Made by a program: the position numbers and the translations under genes. The notes below the pieces were generated by a model. It was not told the origin of the DNA, searched no databases, and saw only the letters and a program-made list of their open reading frames with translations. This document shows positions 34,407 to 46,480 of a DNA stretch of 64,000 nucleotides, piece by piece (the first letter of the stretch is position 1; each line of letters opens with the position of its first letter). Source of the DNA: Torreya grandis (lineage: Eukaryota; Streptophyta; Pinopsida; Cupressales; Taxaceae); the NCBI GenBank assembly GCA_037957365.1, contig JARHVA010002372.1, positions 2,119,001 through 2,183,000 of the forward strand. Direction: 5' to 3'.

Positions 34407-35751
34407 CTTAATCAAATTCTCACCTATGTTTGTTTTTCTCATTGTCTGCACCATTAGGCCTATTAGCAATTGGTCAACTTATAAGATCAAATTTAAAAAC
34501 CTTAAGGGATATAACCTACTTAAAAAAAACCATGGAAATTAAATAAAACTATCAATAGTTATCCTCCATCCATTTAACAACTTTTACTTGGTTAACTCTG
34601 ATTGTTACAGTAAATTTCTAAGAAATAAGGCCTTTCTTGTAAGGTCCACTCACTCACCTAACAAACCAATAAAACTTGGATGATTATTTGAGAGTTTAAT
34701 ACAACATAAAATAATTTAAATGTCCATATTGATCCATTATTATCACTTTATAACAAGATATTTCTCATTGCTTTTGAATTAGGGTTTTTTTAGGGTTTAA
34801 ACCACCTTCTAATCTTAACGATCAGTCATAAAGCTTAGCCACTCTTTCCAAAAAAAATCTTGTAAATTTGAGATAGTACCATTCCCCATATAAAATTAAT
34901 ATCTTAGGTTCATATATAGAGGATACATGTGCCAATGAACACTATAAATTTCTTCTCAGGTTGAGAACCCTTCATTCTATGCACTAGAGAAACCTCAAAA
35001 CACTTTTTATTACCTTAAAATTCAAAATTTAACCTGAAAATTGGTAAAAATACTTTAAAATACATGAAATAACTTTTTTAATGATCACATACACACACTT
35101 ACCTTGTAATCCAATCATTATACCCCATCTAACCACAATCTATCTCTTTGCTCTCTAGGCCTTTGACCTGCAAGTCACTTTAGGCCTTGAAACTAACCTC
35201 CAAACCTCTTTCCATGAAATATCCATCTCAATCACATGATCAAGGAACCTCTAAAATTATAAAACAATAATTTTAATCCTTCATAGTCCTTGAAAACATC
35301 TCATGCCACCTCATTAAGTTAGGTAGGATCTAGAACTAGTCTAGTTACATACTTGGGCTTAAGGTGTTATCCCTGTAGTCTTACCTTGAAACTCTTCTGA
35401 GTTATCTAATTCCTCATATTAATTATCAAGAAATAATATAAAACCTATTGTGCCTATATCAATCCATATCATTAGGACACCATGATCCTTCATGTACAAT
35501 ACTAGGCATCCTATGCATAGGCCTTCTCAAGTCTCTTGCTAGGTTCAAAAACTTGACAACTTTAGCAACTGATATTGAAGCACTCTTTGATGATTATACA
35601 CTTTCTCACATGACTTATATGTATCTAAACCAATTTCATACCTATAAAGGATTCAATCAAACATAAACTTTGTTCAATGACCTCATGAACAACCTTTGGC
35701 ATCAATGATAATTTCAATGACAAACCTCTACAATAGAAATAATGCTCAACA

Positions 35752-35763
35752 ATCTCCCTCTTT
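35752..35763 (-). promoter_or_regulatory. Polypurine tract of element E
   Basis: The minus strand reads AAAGAGGGAGAT directly before TGTTGAGC, the start of the 3' LTR. The preceding CACCAATGAC matches the usual end of plant copia elements. Confidence 0.8.
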
Positions 35764-36049
35764 GTCATTGGTGTAAAACCATACTAAAAAATTATAATCC
35801 TTGTCTACCCATTATTTTATTTCTCCCCTTTTACACAAATGACAAAGTGATGTATGTAATTACTTAGATCACATTCCTTGCAACCAAAATACTCAACAAA
35901 CAAAACTATGAGTTTATGAGACATAAAACAAACATACTCCCCTATCTCCATGCATACCTTCTTAGAAAAAATAACTTATTATTATATATAATTAGGATGA
36001 TCATATCCCCCTAATTATTTTTATTCTTTAATGATTTCTATTGGTAGGA

Positions 36050-36640
36050 ATTACACCTAATTATTGTCTTAGGTGTTCAAAAGTTACCTTTAGAAGTGGT
36101 TTGGTTAAGATTTCTATAATATTATCCTATGTAGAAACATATTCAAGTTTGAAACTTTGTTCAATTAAATTTTCTCTTATAAAATGATAGCTGATGGGAA
36201 TGTGTTTGGTCCTTGAGTGCATGTCAGGGTTCTTTGAGATGCTTATATCACTTGTATTATAATAATAGATAAGGATAGGACCATCATACTCCACCTTGTA
36301 GTCTTTTAGGGTCTATCACATCTATAGGACCTAATTGTAACATAAATTTTATACAATTACTCAGACTCATAAGTGGAAAAAGATACTAATGGTTGATTCT
36401 TGCTTATCCATGAAACTAGGCATCCACCTAGGAAGAAGGCTCTTCTACTGGTACTCTTCCTATCATCTATACATCTCGTCTAATCTACATTTGTGTAGGC
36501 TATCAAATTGAACTCTTTTCTTCTTGGATACCACAATACATACTCCATAATTCCCTTGAGATACTTGAGTACACTTTTCATTATTTTTATATTATTCTCC
36601 TTTTGATCTACTTTAAACCTTCCCACAAGACCTACTAATT
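36050..36640 (-). pseudogene. Element E RNase H domain (decayed copia pol C-terminus)
   Basis: The minus strand shows IDDRKSTSRRAFFLGGCLVS followed by WISKNQ, the hallmark of the copia RNase H region, near 36420-36500. The typical pol end EYVST-x-DNIIEILTKPL lies near 36130-36165, followed by FEHLRQ and LGVIPTN. In copia elements this domain removes the RNA template after first-strand synthesis. Several TAG and TAA stops and at least one frame change break it. Its place directly after RT and before the purine tract is the normal order. Confidence 0.75.
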
Positions 36641-37560
36641 ATATGATGTTAGGTATAGAGGTAGTAGTATCTAATAAACTTCTAATCATTAACCTATATG
36701 ACATTTGATTTACCCTTAAAGACTCATATTCTTTACTCAACTTACATCCTATGATCATGGGTGTAGTAACTACCCTAAAATCCTCCATCTCAAAATTCTT
36801 TAATATCTATCTTATGTACTTGGCTTGTGAGATAAATATACCTCTTTTATATTGAGTGATTTGTAACTTAAGATAGAATGATAGTTATCCTAACATGGAC
36901 ATATCAAAATATTTCTTCACCACCACAAATTACTCTGTCATGTTCTAATTATTTCCACAAAAGATGATGTCATTCACATAGATAACTACTATTAGCTAAT
37001 GGTCATCTTCTATATTGACATATAGATTACTATCTACAACTCCTCTTTTGAATCCTTGATCCAACAGATACTTGTTTAACCTAGCATACCAAGCTCTAGG
37101 AACTTGCTTTAGACCATAGAGAGGCTTTTTCAATTTTTGAATATAGTCTTTCTCATATGATAGTGAGAACCCTTTAGGTTTCTTAATGTACACTTCTTCT
37201 AAATTCCCATTCAAAAAGGTAGATTTAACATCCATATAATATACCTCAAATCTTTTGAATATTTTATAAGCCATAAATAATATGATAGCCTCTAATCTTC
37301 CTACTGGTGTAAATGCCTCCTCAAAGTATAACCCTTTAACCTATGCATATCCATTGCATACCATTCTAGCCTTATTCATAGTGACTTCTGCATATTCATT
37401 CAACTTGTTTTTAAACACCCATTTTATGCCATTTACATTCTTATCTTTAGGCCTAGGAACTAGTTCCCAAGTCTCATTCTTATGTATTTGGTCTAACTCC
37501 TCATTTATATAACCTATCCAAAATTTATCTTTGGTTGCTTATATAAGAGTATTAGGTTGA
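36640..37560 (-). pseudogene. Element E reverse transcriptase (decayed)
   Basis: Copia RT on the minus strand. From N to C: ELVPRPKDKNVNGIKWVFKN near 37460-37400, then after frame breaks YYMDVKSTFLNGNLEEVYIK (37235-37175), which keeps the first catalytic Asp, then LYGLKQVPRAWYARLNKYLL and VDSNLYVNIEDDH to 36996. After one stop comes the active-site box at 36969-36980, which reads YVND instead of YVDD. Then ILKNFEMEDFRVVTTPMI and SYRLMIRSL follow. The 92-codon stretch 36996-37274 is the longest intact piece. The enzyme copied element RNA to DNA. Stops and the lost active-site Asp make it dead. Confidence 0.88.
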
Positions 37561-37899
37561 ATTTTTGATAATAGAGCAATATTATCTTGATTTAGATTAC
37601 TTATTAGTCTTCTCCTTATTTGCATTCTTATATTATTGTTACAAATAATTTGAGATTCAAGGTAATCTCTTTGAATCTATCTTGAGGGTCCTTTTGAGTC
37701 ATATCTCTCTTTAACTTCTTCTTCTTCCTCATCAATCCCTATACTCCTCTATTCATTCTTGAAGTCCAAATTCTCTAAAGTGTTATTTTAATGTGAGTGA
37801 GATTTCCTTATCTCATCAACCTTTACATTGGTACTTTCCATTATATTTTGTAGTCTCTTTTCATAACATCTATAGGCTAAGCTCATTGATGAGTATTAT

Positions 37900-38819
37900 A
37901 AAAATATGCATTCATCATATCTATAATAAAACCTACCCAAGTCTTCATCATCTCTTTTGATGAAACATTTACTCCCAAACACTCTAAAGTGTTCTACATT
38001 GGTAGGTTTATCCTTACATAGTTCATAAGGAGTCTTGTTTCCATAAGTACTTATATGTCCTTTATTTAAAATGTAGATAATGGTGCTTACTACCTCTCTC
38101 CAATATCTATCAGATAATATAGTCTAATTTAACATAGTTCTATCCATTTCTTTAACTATCCTATTCTTCCTTTCCATTACCCCATTCTATTGAAGTGCCT
38201 TAGTTGTATAGAATTGTCTCCCTATTCCATGAACCTCAAATAAGTCATCAAAATAACTAGACCAAAACTCTCCTCCTATATCATATCTTTAACACTTGAT
38301 CTTTCCATTATTCTCATTCTCAATAAGAGTGTTGAATGCCTTGAACTTTTCAAGAGCTACTGATTACTCTTTCAAGAATGAAACCCAAGTAATTTATGTA
38401 ATCATCATTGAGTAACATGAAGTATCTATCTCCTTGAATGATTTGAATTCTATTTAGCCACACAGATTAGTGTGTAGTAATTCCAAGGTTATTTTAGTAT
38501 ATTAATCCTTGGACTTGAACCTTATTATAGTGTGTTTACCATGTTGACATGTCTTAAAAAGTATGTTTGTAGGTTTGATGATTTTAGGCATGTTTTTCAT
38601 AGACTTCCTAGTCTTAATCCTGACCATATTGTCAAAGTTTAGGTGACCTAAACTTCTATTTCATATCTAACTTCCATCTATCTTTCTAATGAAATATATC
38701 TCCTTGATCTCATTAAATACATATAAGTTATTCTCAGTCTTCTTGGCATTGGTAATTAGCCTTCCTAATTTAGCTCTCCTTATATCGCACCCTCTATCAT
38801 GAAAGGTTAGTGTATGTTC
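37900..38819 (-). pseudogene. Element E integrase (decayed)
   Basis: The GAG-pre-integrase and zinc region reads SLGHLNFDNMVRI near 38640, then MPKIIKPTN and CQHGKHT, and the first core Asp region reads LLHTNLCG, with Asp changed to Asn (HTDLCGP is usual). Further core segments to about 37900 are readable only as short pieces between stops. Copia integrases insert the DNA copy and leave 5-bp duplications, as seen for E itself. The order after protease and before RT is normal for Ty1/copia and the opposite of Ty3/gypsy. Confidence 0.75.
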
Positions 38820-39150
38820 TTAATTGCATATTTGAATCACACTAAGTATGTTATGTTTTATACCTTCCATATATAACACATTTTGTGTCTTGGTCTTCCC
38901 ATTATCCAAACTCAAGACACCCTTACCAACTATATCGGTACTTGTGTTATCTCCCAACCTCATTATTCTTACAACATTCTTCTTTAATAATATGAACTTG
39001 TTTCTATGTCCTATCATGTGACTTGAGAAACCACTATCTATATAACATTTCATGTCTTCATCTTGAATGTGAAAGGTAGTCTGAGATGGCATAAATTTCT
39101 CTTTGGTATTTTATTCCTCCTTGGTAAATAGTCAATTTTACTTCTTGAGC
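38820..39150 (-). pseudogene. Element E aspartic protease
   Basis: A 90-codon open piece starts PSQTTFHIQDEDMKCYIDSG. The DSG is the aspartic protease active site, followed by FSSHMIG where CSSHMTG is usual. LGDNTSTDIVGKGVLSL and NVLYMEGIKHNILSV are typical of the copia protease to pre-integrase link. The frame ends at a stop at 38820. The enzyme cut the gag-pol polyprotein in the virus-like particle. The same N-terminal words occur in D near 46106, showing close relationship. Confidence 0.85.
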
Positions 39151-39159
39151 TTAATTTGA

Positions 39160-39755
39160 TCCATCCTAGCTTGCTTTGGGTTTCATACCAATGTTTGATA
39201 TTTATTATGCATTATAGGATCTTTATATGTATTTTTGAATATTTTGGAGCTTCTAACTCTATTAGATTAGAATATTTCAATATGTCCTATATTACGGTAG
39301 ATGTAGTAAACAAAATTTTTGTACTTATCATGGTTCTATGATGACTTATCCTTTATAGCATTGGGTGGCTTAATTGATATTTTTAGGTTAGTACTCTTTA
39401 TTTTTTATTAATTATCATGAAATCTCTTAAACTTTCTCAATTTTTATATGGGTTGTTCATGCTCAACCTTCAAAGAATCTAGTTATATCTTCAACTAGTC
39501 ATACTCAACATGCTTTGACCTACACCTTGTGTTGACCTCTTTTAACTAAATACTAAGATCTTTGAGAGTCTTATTTTGATGATTTAGATCATCAATGGTA
39601 CTTATGAGCTTAGATTTACTGTATATTTCATCTTCTCCTTCATTATCATATTTGACTTCTTCATCATACATGTTGTCTTCTTCATATTGATCACAAGGCA
39701 TTCTTATGATTATTAGGATCACCTTCAAGCTATTAGACTTGCCTAAAATGAATAG
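39160..39755 (-). pseudogene. Element E gag fragment
   Basis: Only the C-terminal part of gag remains. An acidic stretch (YEEDNMYDEEVKYDNEGEDE near 39690-39630) is followed by SKSKLISTIDDLNHQNKTLK, typical of the acidic and coiled-coil region of copia gag, then broken frames. The N-terminal capsid part and first zinc knuckle are missing, since the PBS lies directly next to this fragment. An internal deletion between PBS and mid-gag is the simplest reading. Confidence 0.7.
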
Positions 39756-39770
39756 GGCTCAAATAATAAT
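39756..39770 (-). promoter_or_regulatory. Primer-binding site of element E (decayed)
   Basis: The minus strand reads ATTATTATTTGAGCC against the expected ATTGGTATCAGAGCC for initiator tRNA-Met. The four differences (G to A three times, C to T once over the core) are transitions or neighbouring changes typical of this window. Confidence 0.65.
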
Positions 39771-42683
39771 TATTGGAAGCAAAATGAATAGGGGTAAATT
39801 AGTCTTCAAAACTTTCAAAAATTTATTTTATCATTCATGAACTATCAAAATAATATAATGACCTAGTAACACATTAAGATCCATGAGTATGAGATGAAAG
39901 CATAACACATATAACACTTATTTGAGTGGGAAAACCTGAAGGAGAAGAAAACCCACTAATTATGTAAATGGAATACTATCCTATAGGTCAAATATAAATA
40001 TTTATTGAAGCACCAACTTCACTTGGAGCACCAACCCCAACTAGCCAAGCACCAATTTGACTAGGTTTTCATAAGCACCTACTTTCAAGGAGGCACCAAC
40101 CCCTTAGTTAGCTCAACACTAACTCATCCACATAATTTTTTTGTTAACGTTCATAAAACTTTTTTTCTCATATAATATATGATGATCTCCTTATTCATCT
40201 CTTCACACACTTATATCCTTCTCAAACTGATCTCTAGCTTTCTTTGCTCAATTAGGTATCTTCAAGATAGATTAGGTCATTTAACCTTGATATTCATCTA
40301 TATTACCTATGTTACATATTAATGATATTATTTATGTACATTTATTATTTTCTAACAGACCCATTTTATCTCTTCAAAAAACTATATATTTTTCTACAAC
40401 TCTCATACTTGTTAACTAGCCAATTAGGCCAATTAGGCCTTGTTCTTATACTAGGCTCTTACTCATACACCTCTTGGTCAGCCATACACAGTTGAAAAAA
40501 TAGATTTCAAATTAAATAGTAATTAAATAATTCCATAAACATGAATTAAAAAATACAATAATTTTGTCATAGCATATAGGTCTAAAACCCCATTTTTTGC
40601 CTTAAGGAGACCTAATTCAATTAGGCCTTCTTTATCACACGTTACCCTTTGAATTATTTAAAACACACTCAAACTTATCACACAAAAGTAAAATATCAAA
40701 TATCACTCAAATATACATTATAAAACTTCAATTTAGGTCCAAAACACCTTCTAGGTCCAGCCACCACTTGAACCTCTTCTCAAAACACTACTCATACTAG
40801 GCATGTGCATACCCAAAAAGTATGTCTTGAAAAACTGAAGCATAATCACATTTTTTCCAAAAAAACATGGAAAAAAATAATACATAAATAATATAAATGA
40901 CCTTAAAATTTTCACAAAGTTTATTATAATTCACTATAGAGGGTAAAGGGACTCAAACCCTTCTCTGCAAGTAGCCTACTCAGAACTGCCAACTAGCCTC
41001 AAAGCATGGTCATGGAAAGAATGACCTAAAACACATATAGAACAAATTTATGAGACTTAAATTAATTTATATGATCATATGAGGTAATTAAAACATTATA
41101 AAATAGATATATAATATGTTGACATGGAAATATTGGCCTTTCAGACCAATCTCATAGTTTTGTACTTCATTGTCTCATCTGAACAAGACATGTCAACTTA
41201 TGAGTAACATTTTCATCATATCCACTAACCTCAAAAACATCTATCCAACATTAAACTGAATTAAATGTATTTAAAAACTTATCCATTCACTTATATTCAT
41301 ATCTAATCCATGATAACATATCCATAATAAACTTCTCACTTCTATCTAGTTTTCTCATTATTTACACCATTAGGCCTATTAGCAACTGGTCAACTTATAA
41401 GACTAGTTTATAACCATTAATGGATAAAAAATAATTATAAATCACCATTTACATTAATTAAAAGTCTATATATATATACCTCATCCATTTAGTAACTTTT
41501 ACTTGGTCAACTTTGATTGTTATAGTAAGTCTATGAGAAACAAGGTGTTTCATTTAGGATCCACTCACTCACCTAACAAATCAATCATACCTAGATGTTC
41601 TTGGGAGAGTTGAATACAATATATAATCACTTAAATTTCCATAAAAAAAATGTCCATAAAAATACATTATGAGTAATTTATAAAAATATCTTTCACATTA
41701 GGTTTGAACTATGGTTCTTTAAGGGTTTAAACCACCTTCCAGTCTTAATGATCATTCATAAAGCTTAGCCCCTCATTCTAGAAACCAATGATTGGAAATT
41801 TTAGATAGGATCCTTACCCATATACCATGAATATAATAGGTTTCCATGCATATGTTACACATTAAAATTAAAACTTTAAAGTTATTCTTAGGTTGAGAAC
41901 CCTTCATTATGTGCACTTGAGAAACCTTAAAACACTTTTTCTTGCACAAATTTTAAAATTTGACCTAAAACATGGTAAAAATACTTGAAACAAGATGACA
42001 TACCTTTTTTAATGATCACATACTCATAATTTCCTTGGAAACTAATCTTGATACCCCATATGGCCACCATATCTCTATGTGTTCTCTAGGCCTTTGACTT
42101 GCAAGTCACATTAGACCTTAAAACCAGCCTCGAAGACTCTTTCCATGCACTCTCCACCTCACTCACATGCTCAATCATCCTCTAACATTATCAAACACTA
42201 TTTTTCATTCTTAACAAGCCTTAATAACATCTTATTCCACCTCATTAGGCTAGGTAAGGTATATAACTAGTATAGTTATGGACTTGGGCTTAAGGTCTTA
42301 CCCCTAAAGGCTTACCTTGAAACTATTTTGAGTGATCCAATGCCTTATATGCATGCTCAAGCAACCTTATATATCCTCTTATGCCTTTATGCATCCATCT
42401 CACTAGGACATCATTCTACTTCATTTAAAATACTATGCATTATATACACAAGCCTTCTAAGGTATATTTATAGGTTCAAACACTTCGCAACTTTGTCAAC
42501 TAATCATGAAACACTCTTTGATGCTTATATACCTTGCTCACATGCCTTATATGCTTCTTAGCCAATGTCATAACTCTCAAGGATTAAATCAAACAAAAAA
42601 TTTGCTTAATTAAATCATTAACAAAATTTGACATCAATGTAAATTTTAATGCCAAACCTTGATAATATAAAAAATGCTCAACA
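39771..42683 (-). repeat. Element E 5' LTR
   Basis: 2.9-kb partner of 32321-35751. The outer end is TGTTGAGC on the minus strand and the inner end is CCAATA beside the PBS. CACCAACTTCACTTGGAGCA near 40010 matches 32550 in the other LTR. It contains paired CCTAATT motifs, as do all the copia LTRs here. Confidence 0.87.
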
Positions 42684-43986
42684 TGGAGCTCAGTGAATAT
42701 GGTGAAAAAATTGCTCACAAAATAACTTGTTTGGTTCAAATTAAACTATGTGATATAAGGTCAATAAATTGGTCTAAAAGGCCAATATTTTCCATTATAC
42801 CATATGATATTTCTATCTAAGTATGTTATATAGATATCATAATACCATTTACATGCATCATGATTCATGTTAAGGGTCGACATAGGTGTTGGAGGTCTAA
42901 GTAACCATGACTAGTTTTTGAGGTAAATTGGTAGTTTTAAGTTAGCAAGTTGTAGAGATGTTATTGAGTATTTATCTCCCAAGTAAAATTGTTCTAAATT
43001 TTTTTTGATTCCCTTGAGGTCATGAATAACCCATATATATGTTTTATTTGTCAAATTTTAGTAGCTTAAGGGTTTTTAAGCTTCATTTTTGCAAGATAGA
43101 CTTTTGGGGTATACATGCCTAATATGATAATTTGTCCTAAAAGACCTTTAATTGTATGAGTATGAGTGAAGGATATAGGAATAAAAAATAATATATAAGG
43201 TTATTATAAGTCATTATATAAGTTATTGAATGCTTTTTTGTTATTAGAGAAGGCCATATGGGCCCAAGAGGATCAAGCTTTGACACTGAGAAGATAAACC
43301 TAATGCAATTAGGTCTCCATGATACCTCAAAGAGAAATGAGACCTAATTGAGTTGTTGAATAATAAAATGGGTCCAAATTTTATTTTAATCAAGTTAACT
43401 ATATGTTCTAAGACCTATTATATGGTTGAAAAAATAGGTTGAAGGTGTGTGGTTGACTAAGTGGTGTGTAACCATGAGTTTAGTATATATACAAGGTAGT
43501 TTAGGCCTAGTTGATGAATGAAACATAAACAAATAAAATATTACATGGATAAGAATAATGAGGTATTGAAATGACACCTTAACATTATATCAAAGGTTTT
43601 TTGATAAAAATTAATGAGGTGGATTAGTTGGTGCTGAGTCATTTATGGTGTTGGTGTTGCCTTGCAAGTAGGTGCTTTCTAAAGTCTAGTCAAGTGGGTG
43701 CTTGACTTGATTGGGGTTGGTGTTCCAAGTTTAACTGGTGATAAATATAATTTTGTCTTTGTTTTATAATATTGTATTTCATTATTAGATATCAAAGTGG
43801 ATTTTCTTCCCCTTGAGGTTTTCTCACTCATATGCATGTTTTCTTGTGTTATGATCATGTGAATGGTTATTAATGCATTACTATATATCAATGTTGATTT
43901 CATAGTTCATGAATGATTGGATATAATATAAGGAAAGTTTTTGGTATAATGATTCATTCCCCATCTTATTGATTTTTCTTACAAAA
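42684..43986 (+). repeat. Element D 5' LTR, second half
   Basis: Continues the LTR interrupted at 32320, beginning with the TGGAG duplication. AAATTGGTCTAAAAGGCCAAT near 42767 matches the G LTR near 52967. TTCCCCTTGAGGTTTTCTCA near 43808 is the copia U5 motif. It ends ACAAAA before the PBS. Confidence 0.8.
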
Positions 43987-43998
43987 ATTGATATCAAA
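43987..43998 (+). promoter_or_regulatory. Primer-binding site of element D
   Basis: ATTGATATCAAA stands directly after the LTR, against the expected ATTGGTATCAGA for initiator tRNA-Met. Both differences are G to A. Confidence 0.7.
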
Positions 43999-44054
43999 TT
44001 CTATTTTTTTAAAGTAGGTTTAAACAGATTGAAGAAGAACCAAAAAGCACAAGC

Positions 44055-45194
44055 ATGCGTAGTCATCAAGTATATGAAGGTTTTTCAACCAACAAGGCTT
44101 CTCTCTTTAGTGGGACTAACTATGCATTTTGTAGCATCATAATGAATACCTATATAATTTCCTTGGGATATGACATATGTAAATCTATTATTTATGGATT
44201 CACTCTACCTTCTACACCACCAACTAACTTAGTAGGCAATAAGGCAAGTGAGAACAAATCTAAGGCAATGAATGCCATTCTATGTGGTCTTTCAAAGGAA
44301 AATTTTATAAAAGTCATACATTGTGATACAACCAAAGGTATTTTGGAAAATTTTCAAATCATCTATGAAGGAGACATGAAATTAAATTTGGAAAAGTTGC
44401 ATACCCATAAAAATCAATTTAAAAGTCTAAAAATGGAGGATGAAAACATTTCATCTTATCTGTTAAGAGTAGATGAAGTGGTAAATGTCATCAGAGGTAT
44501 AGGCAAAAATTTGGAAAAATTAATAGTAGTAAAAAAATTATTGATATCCTTGACATCTAAGTTTTATTCAAAGGTGTCTACTATGAATGAGATCAAATAT
44601 CTTAACATACTATAGATGGATGAGCTTCATGGCATCCTGACTACCTATGAAATGAGAAGAAGTGATGGAATACCTTCCAAGAAATAAATTACATTTGAAG
44701 TTGAGAAAAATTCACAAGGTAAAAAGGTCAAGGATGGAGTTGATATAGACATTAATGATGATAAGATAGAAGCCATGTTTGTTAGAAAACTAGGGAAAGG
44801 ATCAATTAAGTCTAATGGCAAGTTGTCATTCAATTACTTTAACTATGATAAGATTGGTCATTTTGCATCTAAATGTCCTAAAAAGGATAAGAATGATCAT
44901 GATGGAGAACATGATGAAAATCATGGTGATTATAATAAGGCCTATAATCCTGATAAGAGAAAAAAGGGTTCTAGGAAGTATGAAGGTAAGAAAGGGTCAT
45001 TCAAAAACAATAGAAATTTATATACCAAAGAAGATAGTAGCTCATCTAATGTACATTTCACAAGTACATCTGATAGTGATGATGATATTAATGATAATGA
45101 TAAAAATTAAACCTTATTTATTACTATAGAAATAGATGATGAGGATTTTTTAAAATGTAAAAATCTCATGGTTAATGAAGAATCAAATGAATAA
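44055..45194 (+). pseudogene. gag: Element D gag, capsid and first zinc knuckle
   Basis: Copia gag of the UBN2/DUF4219 type. A 186-codon open stretch (44055-44612) holds LFSGTNYAFCSIIMNTYIIS near residue 18, where the usual Trp (YAFW) is Cys, then AKNAIL-like AMNAILCGLS, IYEGD and SSYLLRVDEVVNVIRG. The same frame continues past stops at 44613 and 44685 to a knuckle at 44835-44876 reading FNYFNYDKIGHFASKC after a Lys/Gly stretch: the first two Cys are Tyr (TAC, TAT), while His and the last Cys remain. An acidic, Asp-rich tail follows with stops at 45108 and 45192. Gag builds the virus-like particle and the knuckle binds element RNA. Confidence 0.88.
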
Positions 45195-46100
45195 GAGACT
45201 AAAGTGAACATTGCAGCATAATTATGAGTGTTCTAGAGGATTTAAAGTTCCAAAGAAGGAAGAAACATAAAATAAGATCATTGGATAAGATTTATGAGGA
45301 AAAAATCAATATATTTGAAGAGAGATTCAACAATGCCATCAATGAACATGAGGAGATCATCAAATAGTTGGAAACTCATATTGAAATTGACACTACAACT
45401 CTTAAAACCAAGGAGGAAGAATGCATCAAATTTAGAATAGAAATGGAATCCTTGAAGGTATAATTGGATCAATCAATAGTCAAGTTGAAGACATATCAAA
45501 AATTTGAAAAGGGAACTGATTTTTTAGTGACATTTTGAATAATCAAAGGTTTCCACATGACAAGATAGGTCTTGGGTTCAAAGAAGAAAAAAATAAAAAA
45601 AGGAGAGTCAGACCTCAAATAACATTAGATCATCAAGAAATGATGGCACTAACAAAGTAAATACTTATGCAAAAACTCTCAAACATGATACTCAAGTTGA
45701 TCATCAAGAAGTCAAGAATAACTTGACTCCTTTAAGAGATAATAAAGCTAGAGGTGCATCCTTCAATATCATACATATAAGGTATGTGAATCCTTTCAAT
45801 GGTTAGTATTTCTCATGTAATCAATATATACATAGGGCTTTAAATTCTAGACATCATGATAGAATCAATTATTCATAGAGGAATAGGATGAACACATATT
45901 TCTATAGTTGAAGTAAAATTATATGCTATAAGTGTGATCTAAGAGGAAATATTTCAAGGGATTTCAAGATGAGGAACATAAGAAATATCAATAAATAATA
46001 GAGGTTATATGGTCATACCAATAATAAGTGGATCAAGAAGTTAGACCCTATGGACAAGATGAAGGATAAGTAGAAGACTAAAGGAGGAGAATCTATTCTA
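45195..46100 (+). pseudogene. gag: Element D gag C-terminus with coiled coil and paired zinc knuckles
   Basis: After the acidic tail the frame gives a charged coiled-coil region (KIYEEKINIFEERFNNAINE, then MESLKV and VKLKTYQKFEKGTDF) to about 45536, normal for large plant copia gag. Further on are two more knuckle relics: FSCNQYIHRALNSR near 45808-45850 and ICYKCDLRGNISRDFKMR near 45922-45975. Both have lost one residue of the CCHC set (Cys to Ser, His to Asn, Cys to Phe). Three knuckles in one gag is more than the usual one, and element B keeps a comparable pair. Confidence 0.7.
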
Positions 46101-46105
46101 GCTTA

Positions 46106-46480
46106 GACTACCTTTCACATTCAAGATGAAGGCATGAAATGGTATATATATAGTTGTTTCTAAAGCCACATGATAAGAGCCAAGAGAAATTTCATATCAT
46201 TGAAGAATAATGATTTAGTAATAGTGAGATTTGGAGATAACAAACTTCCAATATAGTTGGCAAGGGTATCTTGAGTTTGGACAATAGGAAGACCAAGACA
46301 AAGAATGTGTTGTCTATGGAAGGTTTGAAACATAACCTTATTAGTGTAAATTAAATGTTTAATTAAGGACATACACACTAACCTTTCATGATAGAGGGTG
46401 TGATATAAGGAGAGATAAATTAGGAATACTAATTTCAAATACTAAGAGGAATGAGAACAATCTATGCCTTTAATGAGATC
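46106..46480 (+). pseudogene. Element D aspartic protease (decayed)
   Basis: TTFHIQDEGMKWYI aligns with the start of the element E protease, but the active site is destroyed: it reads YSCF-stop-SHM where DSGCSSHM is expected. FGDNKLPI and the LSV-type end are readable after a frame change. Longer frames on the opposite strand here are shadows. Confidence 0.75.

Larger units (their letters stand above)
32321..35751 (-). repeat. Element E 3' LTR
   Basis: Matches 39771-42683 in order. It is about 0.5 kb longer because of the AT/GT microsatellite and a 218-bp tandem duplication that the other LTR lacks. The minus strand starts TGTTGAGC next to the purine tract. Confidence 0.87.
32321..42683 (-). 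mobile_element. Element E: copia retrotransposon nested in the D LTR
   Basis: Minus-strand Ty1/copia element of 10.4 kb with LTRs at 39771-42683 (5') and 32321-35751 (3'). The LTR ends read TGTTGAGC and, where preserved, TTTCAACA. PBS, gag fragment, protease, integrase, RT, RNase H and polypurine tract follow in the right order on the minus strand. It lies in the middle of the D 5' LTR with a 4-of-5 TSD. Gag is largely missing and all frames contain stops. Confidence 0.88.

Noticed and set aside
34025..34542. Two near-identical frames of 71 and 99 codons
   Set aside because: They arise from the 218-bp tandem duplication in the non-coding LTR of element E; no such protein is known in copia LTRs.
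37282..37512. 76-codon plus-strand frame
   Set aside because: Opposite-strand shadow of the E RT N-terminus.
44815..45129. 104-codon frame overlapping the D gag
   Set aside because: Shadow in another frame of the zinc-knuckle and acidic region of gag.
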